Below are positions 36,093-45,787 of a DNA stretch of 64,000 nt, one piece after another; within the stretch, counting starts at the first letter, position 1; every line of letters begins with the position of its first letter. The translations under genes and the position numbers were made by a program. The notes under the pieces are model-generated. The model worked only from the letters and a program-made list of their open reading frames with translations, was not told the origin of the DNA and did no database searches. This DNA comes from CAIWHR01 sp963823215 (GTDB lineage: Bacteria; Pseudomonadota; Gammaproteobacteria; Burkholderiales; Casimicrobiaceae), in the NCBI GenBank assembly GCA_963823215.1, contig CAWGKT010000003.1:186001-250000 (forward strand), given 5' to 3'.

Positions 36093-37310
36093 TCAATAGG
36101 TCTCGACGTGATAACGGCCCTGCGCGCGCAGCTCCGGCAGCCGTTGCTCCCAGTCCGTCCCGTGCGCGCGGCAGGCGTCGCGGAACGCCTCGTCGACACC
36201 GGCCTCCATGTCCTTCAGGCCGCAGATGTAGATGTAGCAGTTCGTGTCGTCGAGCAGGCGCACGACATCGGCGCCGCGCTCGCGGATCCGGTCCTGCACA
36301 TAGTGCTTCGGCTCGCCCGGCACGCGCGAGAATGCGAAGTTGACGTCGATGAACTCCCGCGGCAGCCTTTGCAGCGGACCGAAGTACGGCAATTCCCCAG
36401 GCGCGCGCGCGCCGAAGAACAGCATCAGCCTGCCTCCTTCGTTCTGCGCGATCCGTCGCCGCCGGCGCTCGGTCATCGCGCGCATCGGCGCCGAGCCCGT
36501 GCCCGTGCAGATCATCAGCAGGCTCGAGCCCGGATGGTTGGGCATCAGGAACGTCGTGCCGTACGGCCCGACGACCCGGACTTCGTCCCCTTTGGCGAGG
36601 TCGCACAGGTAGTTCGACGCGACGCCGGCGACGGGCCGGCCATCGTGGTCCTCGGTCACGCGCTTCACGGTGAGGGCGAGATTGTTGTAGCGCGGCCGCT
36701 CGCCTTCGCGCGGGCTCGCTACCGAGTAGAGGCGGATGTGGTGCGGGCGGCCGCTCGCGTCGAGACCGGGCGGCACGATCCCGATCGTCTGGCCTTCCAG
36801 CACCGGAAACGCCGCGCCGCCGAAATCGAGCACGAGGTGCCGGATGTCGGAGGACGCTCCTTCGGCCGTCAGGCGGAAATTCCCGCTGACGGTCGCGAGC
36901 GCGGGCCGTTCGATCGAGTAGAGGTTGACGTACGGGTGCGCCGCCGACCACGGCGGAACCACGGCGCCGCCCTGTCCCGACGTGGCTGCCGCCGTGATCC
37001 GCACCACGTCGGTCGGCAGGTCGGTCGCGGCGCCGTCGTCGGTCTCCTGCTGCGGCGGCAGGCTGTCCCAGGCGAGCTGCTGCTCCGGCGTGAACGCCTT
37101 GCCCTTCTCCACGCGGCGCCAGTTGTCGATCGCGCCGGTCGGGCAGGGCGCGATGCAGTCGTTGCAGCTGTTGCACAGGGCCGGATCGACGACGTAGTTG
37201 CGCGCGTCGTGGGTGACCGCGTGGACCGGGCACGTCTCCTCGCAGGTGTTGCAGCGGATGCAGATCTCCGGATCGATCAGATGCTGGCGGATGATCTCGA
37301 TCGTCTGCAT
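36093..37310 (-). CDS. boxA: Benzoyl-CoA 2,3-epoxidase reductase component BoxA
   Basis: A 405-residue reductase passing electrons from NADPH to BoxB. Two [4Fe-4S] ferredoxin motifs are at the N-terminus, CIRCNTCEETCP (about residue 17) and CNSCNDCIAPCP (about 46). An FNR-like FAD/NADPH domain follows from about residue 120 (RLYSVASPREGE, LMICTGTGSAPMRAM, YICGLKDMEAGV, ending YHVETY). ATG 37310 (MQTIEIIRQHLIDPEICIRC) is chosen over 37340. Last gene of boxRCBA. Intact, unlike boxB and boxC. Confidence 0.95.
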   Translation of the reverse strand: MQTIEIIRQHLIDPEICIRCNTCEETCPVHAVTHDARNYVVDPALCNSCNDCIAPCPTGAIDNWRRVEKGKAFTPEQQLAWDSLPPQQETDDGAATDLPTDVVRITAAATSGQGGAVVPPWSAAHPYVNLYSIERPALATVSGNFRLTAEGASSDIRHLVLDFGGAAFPVLEGQTIGIVPPGLDASGRPHHIRLYSVASPREGERPRYNNLALTVKRVTEDHDGRPVAGVASNYLCDLAKGDEVRVVGPYGTTFLMPNHPGSSLLMICTGTGSAPMRAMTERRRRRIAQNEGGRLMLFFGARAPGELPYFGPLQRLPREFIDVNFAFSRVPGEPKHYVQDRIRERGADVVRLLDDTNCYIYICGLKDMEAGVDEAFRDACRAHGTDWEQRLPELRAQGRYHVETY

Positions 37311-37346
37311 GCTCGTTCCCGCCGTGATCCCTGTCGGCATGGCGGC

Positions 37347-37505
37347 CTCAGTGCCCGCTCGGCCGCCCGAAGGGCATTGAGCGCCCCCTCGGGGGGCAGC
37401 GAACACCAGGCCGAAGGCCGCAGGACAGCCGAAGGCTGGTCCCGCGCAGCGGGATGCGGCTCTGCCGCACAAAGTGAGCGTGGTGGCCGTTCGTCTGCCC
37501 GCTCA
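37347..37505 (-). repeat. Long dispersed repeat between boxB and boxA
   Basis: A 159-bp composite copy of the repeat family. On the plus strand it shows the head GCCCGCTCGGCCGCCCGAAG, a CCCCCTCGGGGGGC hairpin, then extra modules and a GTGAGCGTGG-like tail. On the minus strand its ATGAGC directly follows the boxB stop (TGATGAGC). It fills most of the 195-bp boxB-boxA spacer. Confidence 0.75.
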
Positions 37506-38931
37506 TCAGTTGAAGCGCACGTACTCGAAGTCTGCCGGCTGGCTGTTGATCCCGCGCGCAGGCGGCGCGATCCAGTGCGCGAACTTGCCTGGCTCCGCCA
37601 CGCGGCCCATCAGCGAGGCGACGAAGGCGCGGTCCGCCGCGGAGGGCAGCCACTGCAGGTGGCGATGCGTCCAGTCGGCCTCGCTGATGACGTTGCCTTC
37701 GGGATCGATGCGCGCCGTCGACAGCGGGCCGATCCTGCGGTTGAAGGCCTTGTGCGGCGCCTTCAGCCGGAAGGGGATGGCGGCCTTCTCGATGATCCGG
37801 TTCCAGCGTTCGATGCCGGCCTGCGCATCCTTCACGTAGTCGTCGCGCAGCGTCTCGTTCAGCGCGTTCAACGCCGGGGCCGACGACGCTCGCGAGCTGG
37901 CCGTCCCGCACTTCGAGCACCGGATACCTGGCGCCGGTGAGGACATGGTCGTCGGCGATCCGGGTCTCGTCGAAGCGGCCCTTGAGGCCGGTCGTGTAGA
38001 ACGTCGCGGCGTTCGACGACACGTCGGAGCCGAAGAGATCCATCGTCACGCTGAAATGGAAATTGAGGTAGCGCTGGATGGTCGGCAGGTCGATGACGCC
38101 CAGCGCGCGCAACTCACCCGGGTCCTCGGTGCGTTGAACGGCCATCGTTTCGCAGGTTCGCTGGATGATCCGGCCGACGCCGGACTCGCCGACGAACATG
38201 TGATGCGCCTCCTCGGTCAGCATGAAGCGGCAGGTGCGCGCGAGCGGGTCGAACCCCGACTCGGCGAGCGAGCAGAGCTGGTACTTGCCGTCGCGATCGG
38301 TGAAGAACGTGAACATGAAGAAGGACAGCCAGTCTGGCGTCGGCTCGTTGAACGCGCCGAGGATGCGCGGATTGTCGGCGTCGCCGGAGCGGCGTTCCAG
38401 CAGCGCCTCGGCCTCCTCGCGTCCGTCGCGGCCGAAGTGCGCGTGCAGCAGGTAGACCATCGCCCACAGGTGGCGGCCTTCCTCGACGTTGACCTGAAAG
38501 AGGTTGCGCAGGTCGTAGAGCGACGGGCAGGTGAGGCCGAGGTGGCGCTGCTGCTCGACCGACGCGGGCTCGGTGTCACCCTGTGTGACGATCAGCCGGC
38601 GCAGGTTGGGGCGGTACTCGCCGGGGACTTCCTGCCATGCGGGCTCGCCCTTGTGCGCGCCGAAGTGCACCGTGCGGCCGGCCTCGGCCGGCGCGAGGAA
38701 GATCCCCCAGCGGTAGTCGGGCATCTTCACGTGGTCGAAGTGCGCCCAGCCCTTGGGCTCCACGCTTACCGCCGTACGCAGGTAGACCTCCGCGGTGGTC
38801 GTGTTCTCGGGCCCCATGTCGCCCCACCACTTGAGGAACCCGGGCTGCCAGTGCTCGAGTGCGCGCTGCAACGTCTTGTTGCCCGCGAGGTTCACGTTGT
38901 TCGGAATCTTCTCGCTGTAATCGATGCTCAT
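37506..38931 (-). CDS. boxB: Benzoyl-CoA 2,3-epoxidase oxygenase component BoxB, frameshifted as read
   Basis: BoxB is the di-iron epoxidase that attacks benzoyl-CoA with O2. ATG 38931 (MSIDYSEKIPNNVNL) opens a frame that reads to about residue 351 with di-iron type motifs (EEGRHLWAMVYLLHAHFG, EEAHHMFVGESG). One frame later PALNALNETLRDDYVKDA continues to the normal end FEYVRFN. Length is 3x475+1, so one extra base is present, best placed in GGGG 37876-37879. With it removed the protein is full length at about 474 residues. Lies between boxC and boxA. Confidence 0.88.
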
Positions 38932-38969
38932 CGTGCGTTCCTCTTGAGGTGTCGCCTCGGGCGGGCGCG

Positions 38970-40680
38970 TCAGACGCGGTCCCAGTTGAAGCGCGGTTTG
39001 CTGCCGGTGCCGAATACCTTCAGCGCGCCGGTCTCGCCGACCGCGTTCGGCCGAATGAAGATCCAGTTCTGCCAGGCGGAGAGCCGGCCGAAGATCCGCG
39101 TCTCCATCGTCTCGGGGCCGCCGAAGCGCAGATTGGCTTCCATGCCGGTCAGCGCGTCCGGCGACAGGCTCGCGCGCTCCTCCAGCGCGATGCGCACCTC
39201 GTCGGCCCAGTCGAGCTCGTCGGGCGCGGCGGTGACTAGGCCCAGATCGAGCGCGGCGTCCGCGGCCAGCGCACGGCCGACGGCGTCTTTCGCGCGCGCG
39301 ATCGGCTCGCCTTCGCCGTAGAAGCGGGCGGCGAGGCGCGCGTGAGCGTTCACCATCGGATACGCGCCGAAGTTGAGCGTGGACAGCGTGATCTTGGGCG
39401 CCGCTGCCTCGTCCTCGGGCAGCGCGAGCATGTAGCTGCGATCGGCGGCCAGCGCCAGCTCGAGGAGCGTGCCGGCGAAGCAGGATTGCGGCTCGATCAG
39501 AGCGAACAGCGTGCGCGACGTGACATCGAGACGCGCGAGCGTGCGCCGCAGCATGCCGATCGTCTCGCGGACGAACCAGTGCGACCGGTGGCGCAGCAGC
39601 GTCGCGTCGGCGGCGAGCACGTGCGATGCGTCGCCCGCCGTCTTGAGGATCCACGTGCCGATGTCGGGCTCGTTGGTGCGCAGGAGCAGGATCGCGTCGT
39701 CGAGCTCGCGCGCCATCGCCAGCGGCCACCACGCCGCGCCCGCGGCGAGAATCGGATCGAGGCCCTCGGCGGGCGGCACATCGGGCGCCGAGACGGTGAT
39801 CGTCGCGCTGCGCCCCTGGCGGTCGATCCGGACGTCGACGTGCTCGTAGTGGTAGCCGGCCGTCGTCGACGGTTCGCGCCAGTGGCGTGAGGGGGACGCC
39901 TTTCGCGTCGGCCGGCCGGTCGCCGGGTCGGTCACTGAGGGCGGCCAGCGCCAGCGCGCGCTCCTTCACTTTCTGCGCGAACTGCTGCGGCTTCGCGTGT
40001 CCGTCGATCAGGCGCCACTGCAGCGCGCGCTCCGCGCGCACGCCCTCCACCAGCGTACAGAAGATGTCGGCGTGATCGCGCCGAACGCGGCGCTTGTCGG
40101 TGATGCGGGTGAGCCCGCCCGTGCCCGGCAGCACGCCGAGCAACGGCACTTCGGGCAGGCTGACCGCCGACGAACGGTCGTCGATCAGGAAGATCTCGTC
40201 GCACGCGAGCGCCAGCTCATAGCCGCCGCCGGCCGTCGTGCCGTTGCACGCGGCGATGAACTTGAGCCCGGAATGGCGGCTCGCGTCCTCGATGCCGTTT
40301 CGCGTCTCGTTGGTGAACTTGCAGAAGTTGACCTTCCACCCGTGCGTCGACGTCCCGAGCATGAAGATGTTCGCGCCGGAGCAGAACACGCGCTCCTTGC
40401 CGCTCGTCATGATCACGCTCCGCACTTCGGGATGCTCGAAGCGTATGCGCTGCAGCGCGTCGGAAAGCTCGATGTCGACGCCGAGATCGTAGGAATTGAG
40501 CTTGAGCTTGTAGCCGGGATTCAGGCCCCGGTCCTCGTCGACGTCCAGCGTCAGCGTCGCGATCGGGCCGTCGAACGCGATCTTCCAGTGCGCGTAGCGG
40601 TCCGGCTGCGTGTCGTACGTGTGGAAGGGCTGCGCGCGGGTTGTGGGTGCCGCCGCGGCGGGTGCGTTTGCCTGTGCCAT
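38970..40680 (-). CDS. boxC: Benzoyl-CoA-dihydrodiol lyase BoxC, frameshifted as read
   Basis: BoxC opens the ring of the benzoyl-CoA epoxide/dihydrodiol hydrolytically and is crotonase-related. ATG 40680 (MAQANAPAAAAP) opens a frame with two crotonase-like regions: VFCSGANIFMLG and NGTTAGGGYELALACDE in the first half. Near residue 273 (LTPLARTVDDG) the frame breaks and YHYEHVDVRIDRQGR continues one base on, ending PRFNWDRV. Length is 3x570+1; the extra base is in CCGGCC 39856-39861. Corrected length is about 569 residues, normal for BoxC. Confidence 0.88.
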
Positions 40681-40700
40681 GCGATTCTCCCCGATGTGCA

Positions 40701-41597
40701 TCAGGCGAAGACGGCCTGGCGCAGCCTGGATAGGCTCTGCGGTGCGTCTTCGCCGGAAGTGTCCAGCGTGACGTCCGCCTTCCGGTACAACGGCTCGCGC
40801 GCGTCGAGGATGCGCTTCAGATCGTCCATCGCCTCGACCTTGCCCTGCATCGGTCGCAGGTCGCCCTGGGCGACCACCCGCGCCATATGCTCGTCGGGCG
40901 ACGCCTTGACCCACACCGTGAAGCAATGCCGGAGCAGCAGATCGTACGCGTCCGGCTCCGAGACGATGCCCCCGCCAACGGCGATCACCATTTCCGCGTG
41001 CGCGTCCAGCACGCGCTCGAGACAGCGGCGCTCGATGCGCCGGTAGCCGTTCTGGCCGTAGAGCAGGAACACTTCCGAAAGGCCGATGCCCGCTTCGCGC
41101 TCGATCTCGCGGTCGAGTTCGACGAAAGGCACGCGCAGTTCGGCGGCGAGCGTGCTTCCCAGCGTGGTCTTGCCTGCCCCGCGTAGGCCGACCAATGCGA
41201 CGCGCCGACGGCGCGATGCCGCCTCCTCGCCGAAGTTTCGCATCAGCCGGAACACCACTTCCTCGAGGCGGTGCGTCGGCAGGCCCTCGAGCAGGCGGCG
41301 GATGAGGCGCTGCTCGACCGAGCGCCCGCGGGCGTCCAGCAACTCGGGCAAAGGCACGTCGAGCGCGCGCGCGACGCTGCGCAGCAGCAGCACCGACGCG
41401 TTGCCTTCACCCGCTTCAAGCTGCGCGAGGTAGCGCTCCGAGACGCCGGCGCTCTGCGCGATGGCCTTGCGCGCCAAGCCGCGCCGCTCGCGCGCTTCGC
41501 GGACCTGTTGCCCCATCGTGACGAGGAATTGGGCGTCGTCCGGAGCGGTGGCGGGTGGCGCGGAAGCAGGACGGCGTTGTTGAAGCGTGGCGGACAT
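40701..41597 (-). CDS. boxR: Benzoyl-CoA-responsive regulator BoxR
   Basis: A 298-residue two-domain regulator. Residues 30-100 are an XRE-type helix-turn-helix (MGQQVREARERRGLARKAIAQSAGV, in part). Residues 130-298 are a shikimate-kinase-like domain with Walker A GLRGAGKTTLG, which binds benzoyl-CoA in the BoxR/BzdR family. It represses box genes until benzoyl-CoA accumulates. ATG 41597 (MSATLQQRR) is preferred to 41666. It leads the boxRCBA run, 20 bp before boxC, and faces bclA across a 351-bp control region. Confidence 0.92.
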   Translation of the reverse strand: MSATLQQRRPASAPPATAPDDAQFLVTMGQQVREARERRGLARKAIAQSAGVSERYLAQLEAGEGNASVLLLRSVARALDVPLPELLDARGRSVEQRLIRRLLEGLPTHRLEEVVFRLMRNFGEEAASRRRRVALVGLRGAGKTTLGSTLAAELRVPFVELDREIEREAGIGLSEVFLLYGQNGYRRIERRCLERVLDAHAEMVIAVGGGIVSEPDAYDLLLRHCFTVWVKASPDEHMARVVAQGDLRPMQGKVEAMDDLKRILDAREPLYRKADVTLDTSGEDAPQSLSRLRQAVFA

Positions 41598-41652
41598 TGC
41601 GCGAACCTGGAAGAATCGAAGAGGCCAAGGCGACGAAATATATTGCATGTCC

Positions 41653-41666
41653 TTGATCAGCGTCAA
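41653..41666 (-). promoter_or_regulatory. FNR-like site upstream of boxR
   Basis: TTGATCAGCGTCAA matches TTGAT-N4-ATCAA with one substitution. It is centred about 62 bp upstream of the boxR start. The rest of the 351-bp boxR-bclA spacer holds the bclA promoter and two TTGCATG words (41643-41649 and 41898-41904). No TGCA-N6-TGCA BoxR operator was found. Confidence 0.45.
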
Positions 41667-41780
41667 GCACTTTGGATCGGATCACGGAGAGGCAAATCGG
41701 CAGAGGCGATTTTGGCCCCGACAAATCGTCCGGCCAAGGTCGCACGGTGTCACCCGACTTATTAACATGATGTATTGTGC

Positions 41781-41809
41781 TTGACGGTCTTGAAATCATG
41801 CTCTAAATT
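41781..41809 (+). promoter_or_regulatory. Sigma-70 promoter upstream of bclA
   Basis: TTGACG (41781-41786) and TAAATT (41804-41809) are separated by 17 bp in the most AT-rich part of the boxR-bclA spacer. It would give a 5' leader of about 130 nt before the bclA ATG at 41949. Confidence 0.5.
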
Positions 41810-41948
41810 GCCGAAGCTTCCGCGGTCCATGGGCGGAAGCGTCGTGCCTGCCATAATCGCAATAAATGACGGACGGCCTGCCGCGGACTGCGGCGCGTTG
41901 CATGCCGACCGTTGCCTGGCCACGCTTCGCCACGGGGAGGAAACCAGC

Positions 41949-43552
41949 ATGCCGTCCTTGAGCACGGCCGATCATCGCGCGAGTCCCGCCGCGGGTCGAG
42001 ATCCCGCGCGACTACAATGCCGCGCACGACCTGATCGAGCGCAATCTGGGTGCCGGACGTGCCGGCAAGATCGCGTACATCGACGACGCCGGCTCGTACA
42101 CCTACGGCGAGCTCGGTGAGCGCGTCAACCGCTGCGCGAATGCACTCACGGCGTTGGGCCTTTCGCCCGAGCAGCGCGTGCTGCTCTGCCACCTCGACAC
42201 CATCGACTTTCCAGCCGCGTTCCTTGGTGCGATCAAGGCGGGCATCGTGCCGATCGCGGCGAACACGCTGCTCACGACGAACGACTACGACTACATGCTG
42301 CGCGACAGCCGCGCCCGTGCGCTGATCGTCTCGGCGGCGCTGCTGCCGGCATTCGCGCCCCTGCTGGGCAAGCACCCGCAACTTGCGCACGTGATCGTGT
42401 CCGGTGCGGCGGACGACGCGGCGGCGGCCCCCCACCGTTCGCTCGCCAGCCTGATGGCGGCGGCGACGAGCGTCGTTCACGCCGGCCGAGACCACCTGCG
42501 ACGACGCCTGCTTCTGGCTGTATTCGTCGGGATCGACCGGCGCGCCGAAGGGCACCGTGCACCTGCATTCGAGCCTGATCCAGACGGCGGAGCTCTACGC
42601 GAAGCCGATCCTGGGCATTCGCGAGGACGACGTCGTCTTTTCGGCAGCCAAGCTGTTCTTCGCGTACGGCCTCGGCAACGGCCTCACGTTTCCGCTTTCC
42701 GTCGGCGCGACGACGGTGCTGATGGCGGAGCGCCCGACGCCGGCGGCGGTCTTCGCTCGGTTGCGCCGCCACCAGCCGACGATCTTCTACGGCGTCCCGA
42801 CGCTCTACGCGGCGCTGCTCGCGAGTGCCGACCTGCCGAAGCGGGGCGAGCTGCGGATGCGTCGCTGCACGTCGGCCGGCGAGGCGCTGCCGGCGGAGAT
42901 CGGCCGGCGGTGGACCGAGCACTTCGGCGTCGAGATCCTCGACGGTCTCGGCTCGACCGAGATGCTGCACATCTTCCTGTCGAATCGCCCCGGCGAGGTT
43001 CGCTACGGGACGAGCGGCATGCCGGTGCCGGGGTACGACCTCAAGATCGTCGGCGACGACGGTCAGCCGCTTCCCGCCGGGCAGGTGGGCGAGCTCCAGA
43101 TCAGCGGGCCGACCGCCGCGATGGCGTACTGGAACAACCGGGAGAAGACCCGCAACACGTTCCAGGGTCCCTGGACCCGCAGCGGCGACAAGTACTCGGT
43201 CGATGCGGACGGCTATTACGTGTACTCTGGCCGCAGCGACGACATGCTCAAGGTGGGCGGCATCTACGTGTCGCCGATCGAAGTCGAGTCGGCGCTCATC
43301 ACGCATCCGGCGGTGCTCGAAGCGGCGGTGATCGGACGGGCGGACGACGAGGAGCTGGTCAAGCCGGTGGCGTACGTCGTGCTGAAGGCCGGCCAGCAGG
43401 AGTCCGCGGCATTGGCCGAGGAGCTGCGGCAGCACGTGAAGGGGCAGCTCGCGCCGTACAAATATCCGCGCTGGATCGAGTTCATCGGCGAGCTTCCGAA
43501 GACGGCAACGGGTAAAATCCAGCGCTTCAAGCTGCGGGCGAAAGCGCAATGA
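41949..43552 (+). CDS. bclA: Benzoate-CoA ligase, two frameshifts as read
   Basis: An AMP-forming acyl-CoA synthetase that activates benzoate, feeding both the Box and Bcr routes. Start ATG 41949 (MPSLSTADHRAS) shifts after about 12 codons to the frame of PRVEIPRDYNAAHDLIERN. That runs to about 42487, then a third frame carries TTCDDACFWLYSSGSTGAPK (the P-loop-like AMP motif), LDGLGSTEMLHIFLSN, YSGRSDDMLKVGGIYVSP and the catalytic-lysine end LPKTATGKIQRF. Removing one base at CCC 41985-41987 and one at GGCC 42484-42487 gives about 533 residues, normal for the family. Confidence 0.9.
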
Positions 43553-43620
43553 GATCGGGCGGGGGCGGGCGATGGCGCGTTCCCCGGAGCGGCAACACCA
43601 AGCCACAGGAGGAGATTCCC

Positions 43621-44814
43621 ATGAAGCAAACCCTGAAACACCTGCGCCGCGTCGGCGTGATCGCGGCGGCCGCCGCGGCGGCGGGACTGCTGTTGGTCTC
43701 GGGCCCGGCGCCGGCGCAGCAGCCGGGCAAGATCAAGATCGGGCTGATGCTCCCCTATACCGGCACGTACGCGGCGCTGGGCACCGCCATCACCAACGGC
43801 TTCAAGCTCGCCATCGACGAGAACGGCGGCAAGCTCGGCGGGCGCGAGATCGAGTACTTCACCGTCGACGACGAGTCCGATCCGGCCAAGGCACCGGACA
43901 ACGCGAACAAGCTGATCAAGCGCGACCAGGTCGACGTGCTGGTGGGCACGGTCCACTCGGGCGTGGCGCTCGCCATGTCGAAGGTCGCCCGCGACAACAA
44001 CACGCTGCTCGTCATCCCCAATGCCGGCGCCGACGAGATCACGGGCCCGCTGTGCGCGGCCAACGTGTTCCGGACGTCGTTCTCGAACTCGCAGATGGGT
44101 GTCGCGATGGGCAGGGTGATGGCCGAGCAGACGAAGAAGACCGCCGTCACGATGACGTGGAAGTACGCGGCCGGCGACGAGTCGGTCGGCGGGTTCAAGG
44201 AAGCGTTCGAAGCGGGAGGCGGCAAGGTCATCAAGGAGTTGTCGCTGCCGTTCCCGCAGGTCGAGTTCCAGTCGTACCTGACCGAGATCGCCGCGCTCAA
44301 GCCCGACGTCGTCTACGTGTTCTTCGCCGGCGGCGGCGCGGTCAAGTTCGTCAAGGATTACGCGGCGGCCGGCCTCAACAAGACGATCCCGCTGGTCGGA
44401 GCGGGCTTCTTGACGGATGGCACGCTCGATGCGCAGGGCGACGCGGCGCAGGGGCTGCTGACCACGTTGCACTATGGCGACGGTCTCAACATCCCCAAGA
44501 ACAACGCGTTCCGCGCGGCGTACGCCAAGGCGTACACGACCCCGCCGGACGTCTACGCGGTGCAGGGCTACGACGCCGCGCAGCTCCTCATCGTCGGCAT
44601 GAATGCGGTGAAGGGCGACACGACCAAGCGCGCCGAGCTGGTGAAGGCGATGGAGGCGGCGAAGCTCGACAGCCCGCGCGGGCCGCTCGCGCTCAACAAG
44701 GGCCACAATCCGATCCACGATATCTACCTGCGCAAGGTCGACGGCAAGGAGAACAAGGTGATGTCAGTCGCGGTCAAGAACCTGACCGATCCGCCGCGCG
44801 GCTGCAAGCTCTGA
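43621..44814 (+). CDS. livK: Branched-chain-type ABC transporter substrate-binding protein (benzoate uptake, inferred)
   Basis: A 397-residue periplasmic-binding protein with an alanine-rich signal peptide (cleavage near APAQA/QQPG). Typical LivK-family opening IKIGLMLPYTGTYAALG, then VDVLVGTVHSGVALAMSKVA, and DPPRGCKL at the end. A strong AGGAGGA ribosome-binding site precedes ATG 43621. Placement directly after bclA and before livHMGF suggests uptake of benzoate or a related aromatic acid; the ligand cannot be read from sequence. Confidence 0.92.
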   Translation: MKQTLKHLRRVGVIAAAAAAAGLLLVSGPAPAQQPGKIKIGLMLPYTGTYAALGTAITNGFKLAIDENGGKLGGREIEYFTVDDESDPAKAPDNANKLIKRDQVDVLVGTVHSGVALAMSKVARDNNTLLVIPNAGADEITGPLCAANVFRTSFSNSQMGVAMGRVMAEQTKKTAVTMTWKYAAGDESVGGFKEAFEAGGGKVIKELSLPFPQVEFQSYLTEIAALKPDVVYVFFAGGGAVKFVKDYAAAGLNKTIPLVGAGFLTDGTLDAQGDAAQGLLTTLHYGDGLNIPKNNAFRAAYAKAYTTPPDVYAVQGYDAAQLLIVGMNAVKGDTTKRAELVKAMEAAKLDSPRGPLALNKGHNPIHDIYLRKVDGKENKVMSVAVKNLTDPPRGCKL

Positions 44815-44827
44815 CGTAGTGAACTCG

Positions 44828-44859
44828 CGCGCGGGTAGACGTGCCGGTCTGCCCGCGCG
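44828..44859 (+). terminator. Stem-loop between livK and livH
   Basis: CGCGCGGGTAGAC (44828-44840) pairs with GTCTGCCCGCGCG (44847-44859) with one mismatch and a 6-nt loop, followed by TTCTT. This resembles a partial terminator or 3'-protecting structure that keeps binding-protein message in excess over the permease genes. Confidence 0.6.
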
Positions 44860-44889
44860 TTCTTGCGCGCCGGGGTAGGATACGGGCCC

Positions 44890-45759
44890 ATGGACCTCTA
44901 CTCCTTCCTCATCCAGCTGCTGAACGGCGTCCAGTACGGGCTGCTGCTGTTCCTGGTCGCGAGCGGCCTCACGCTGATCTTCGGAATCATGGGCATCATC
45001 AACCTCGCCCATGGCAGCTTCTACATGGTCGGCGCGTACATGGCGTTCACGCTGGCCTCGCTCACCGGCAACCTGTTCGTGGCCATCGTCGTCGGCATCG
45101 TGCTGTCGGTGCTCCTCGGCATGCTGCTTGAATGGGCGCTGATCTCGCACCTGTACAAGCGGGACCACCTCGAGCAGGTGCTGCTGACCTACGGGCTGAT
45201 CCTGGTGTTCGAGGAGCTGCGCAGCCTGATCGTCGGCAACGATGTGCACGGCGTCGCGGTACCTGCCCTCTTCAACTGGTCAATCCCGCTGACCGAGACG
45301 CTCTCCTATCCGGTGTACCGGCTCTTCATGTCGGCGGTCTGCCTTGCGCTGGCGGGATTGCTCTACGTGCTGATCCATCGCACGCGCGTCGGCATGATGA
45401 TTCGCGCGGGCGCGTCGAACCGAGAGATGGTGTCGGCGCTGGGGCTCAACATCAACCTCGTCTACCGGCTGGTGTTCGCGCTGGGCGTCGCGCTGGCGGC
45501 GTTTGCCGGGATGATCGCGGCGCCGGTGTCGTCCGTCTACCCGGGCATGGGCACGCAGGTGCTGATCATCTGCTTCGTCGTCGTCGTGATCGGCGGGATC
45601 GGCTCGATCTGGGGCGCGCTGTTCGCGGCCCTGCTGATCGGCCTCGCCGACACCTTCGGGAAGGTCCTGCTCCCCGAAGCCGCGGGTGTCACCGTCTATC
45701 TGCTGATGGCCGCGATCCTGCTGTGGCGCCCCGAAGGCCTCTTCAAGCGGGTCGGGTGA
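44890..45759 (+). CDS. livH: ABC transporter permease, LivH type
   Basis: A 289-residue inner-membrane permease with about eight helices. Markers are GVQYGLLLFLVASGLTLIFG, MGIINLAHGSFYMVGAYMAF and VVVIGGIGSIWGALFAALLIG. ATG 44890 is taken, as the open frame to 44863 includes the hairpin region. Second gene of the livKHMGF set. Confidence 0.93.
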   Translation: MDLYSFLIQLLNGVQYGLLLFLVASGLTLIFGIMGIINLAHGSFYMVGAYMAFTLASLTGNLFVAIVVGIVLSVLLGMLLEWALISHLYKRDHLEQVLLTYGLILVFEELRSLIVGNDVHGVAVPALFNWSIPLTETLSYPVYRLFMSAVCLALAGLLYVLIHRTRVGMMIRAGASNREMVSALGLNINLVYRLVFALGVALAAFAGMIAAPVSSVYPGMGTQVLIICFVVVVIGGIGSIWGALFAALLIGLADTFGKVLLPEAAGVTVYLLMAAILLWRPEGLFKRVG

Positions 45760-45787
45760 TGGCACGCTGCCGCGCGCGGGTTTGCCG

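Noticed and set aside
37348..40926. 1192-residue frame spanning boxC and boxB, suggestive of a fusion
   Set aside because: It reads parts of both genes and junk between because of the +1 shifts; each gene has its own start and stop in normal positions.
41598..41948. BoxR operator TGCA-N6-TGCA
   Set aside because: The two TGCA words in the spacer are about 255 bp apart; no pair has the required spacing.
37876..42487. Programmed frameshifting in box genes
   Set aside because: The sites share no slippery heptamer or downstream structure and occur in unrelated genes and transporters; relatives are single-frame as far as recalled.
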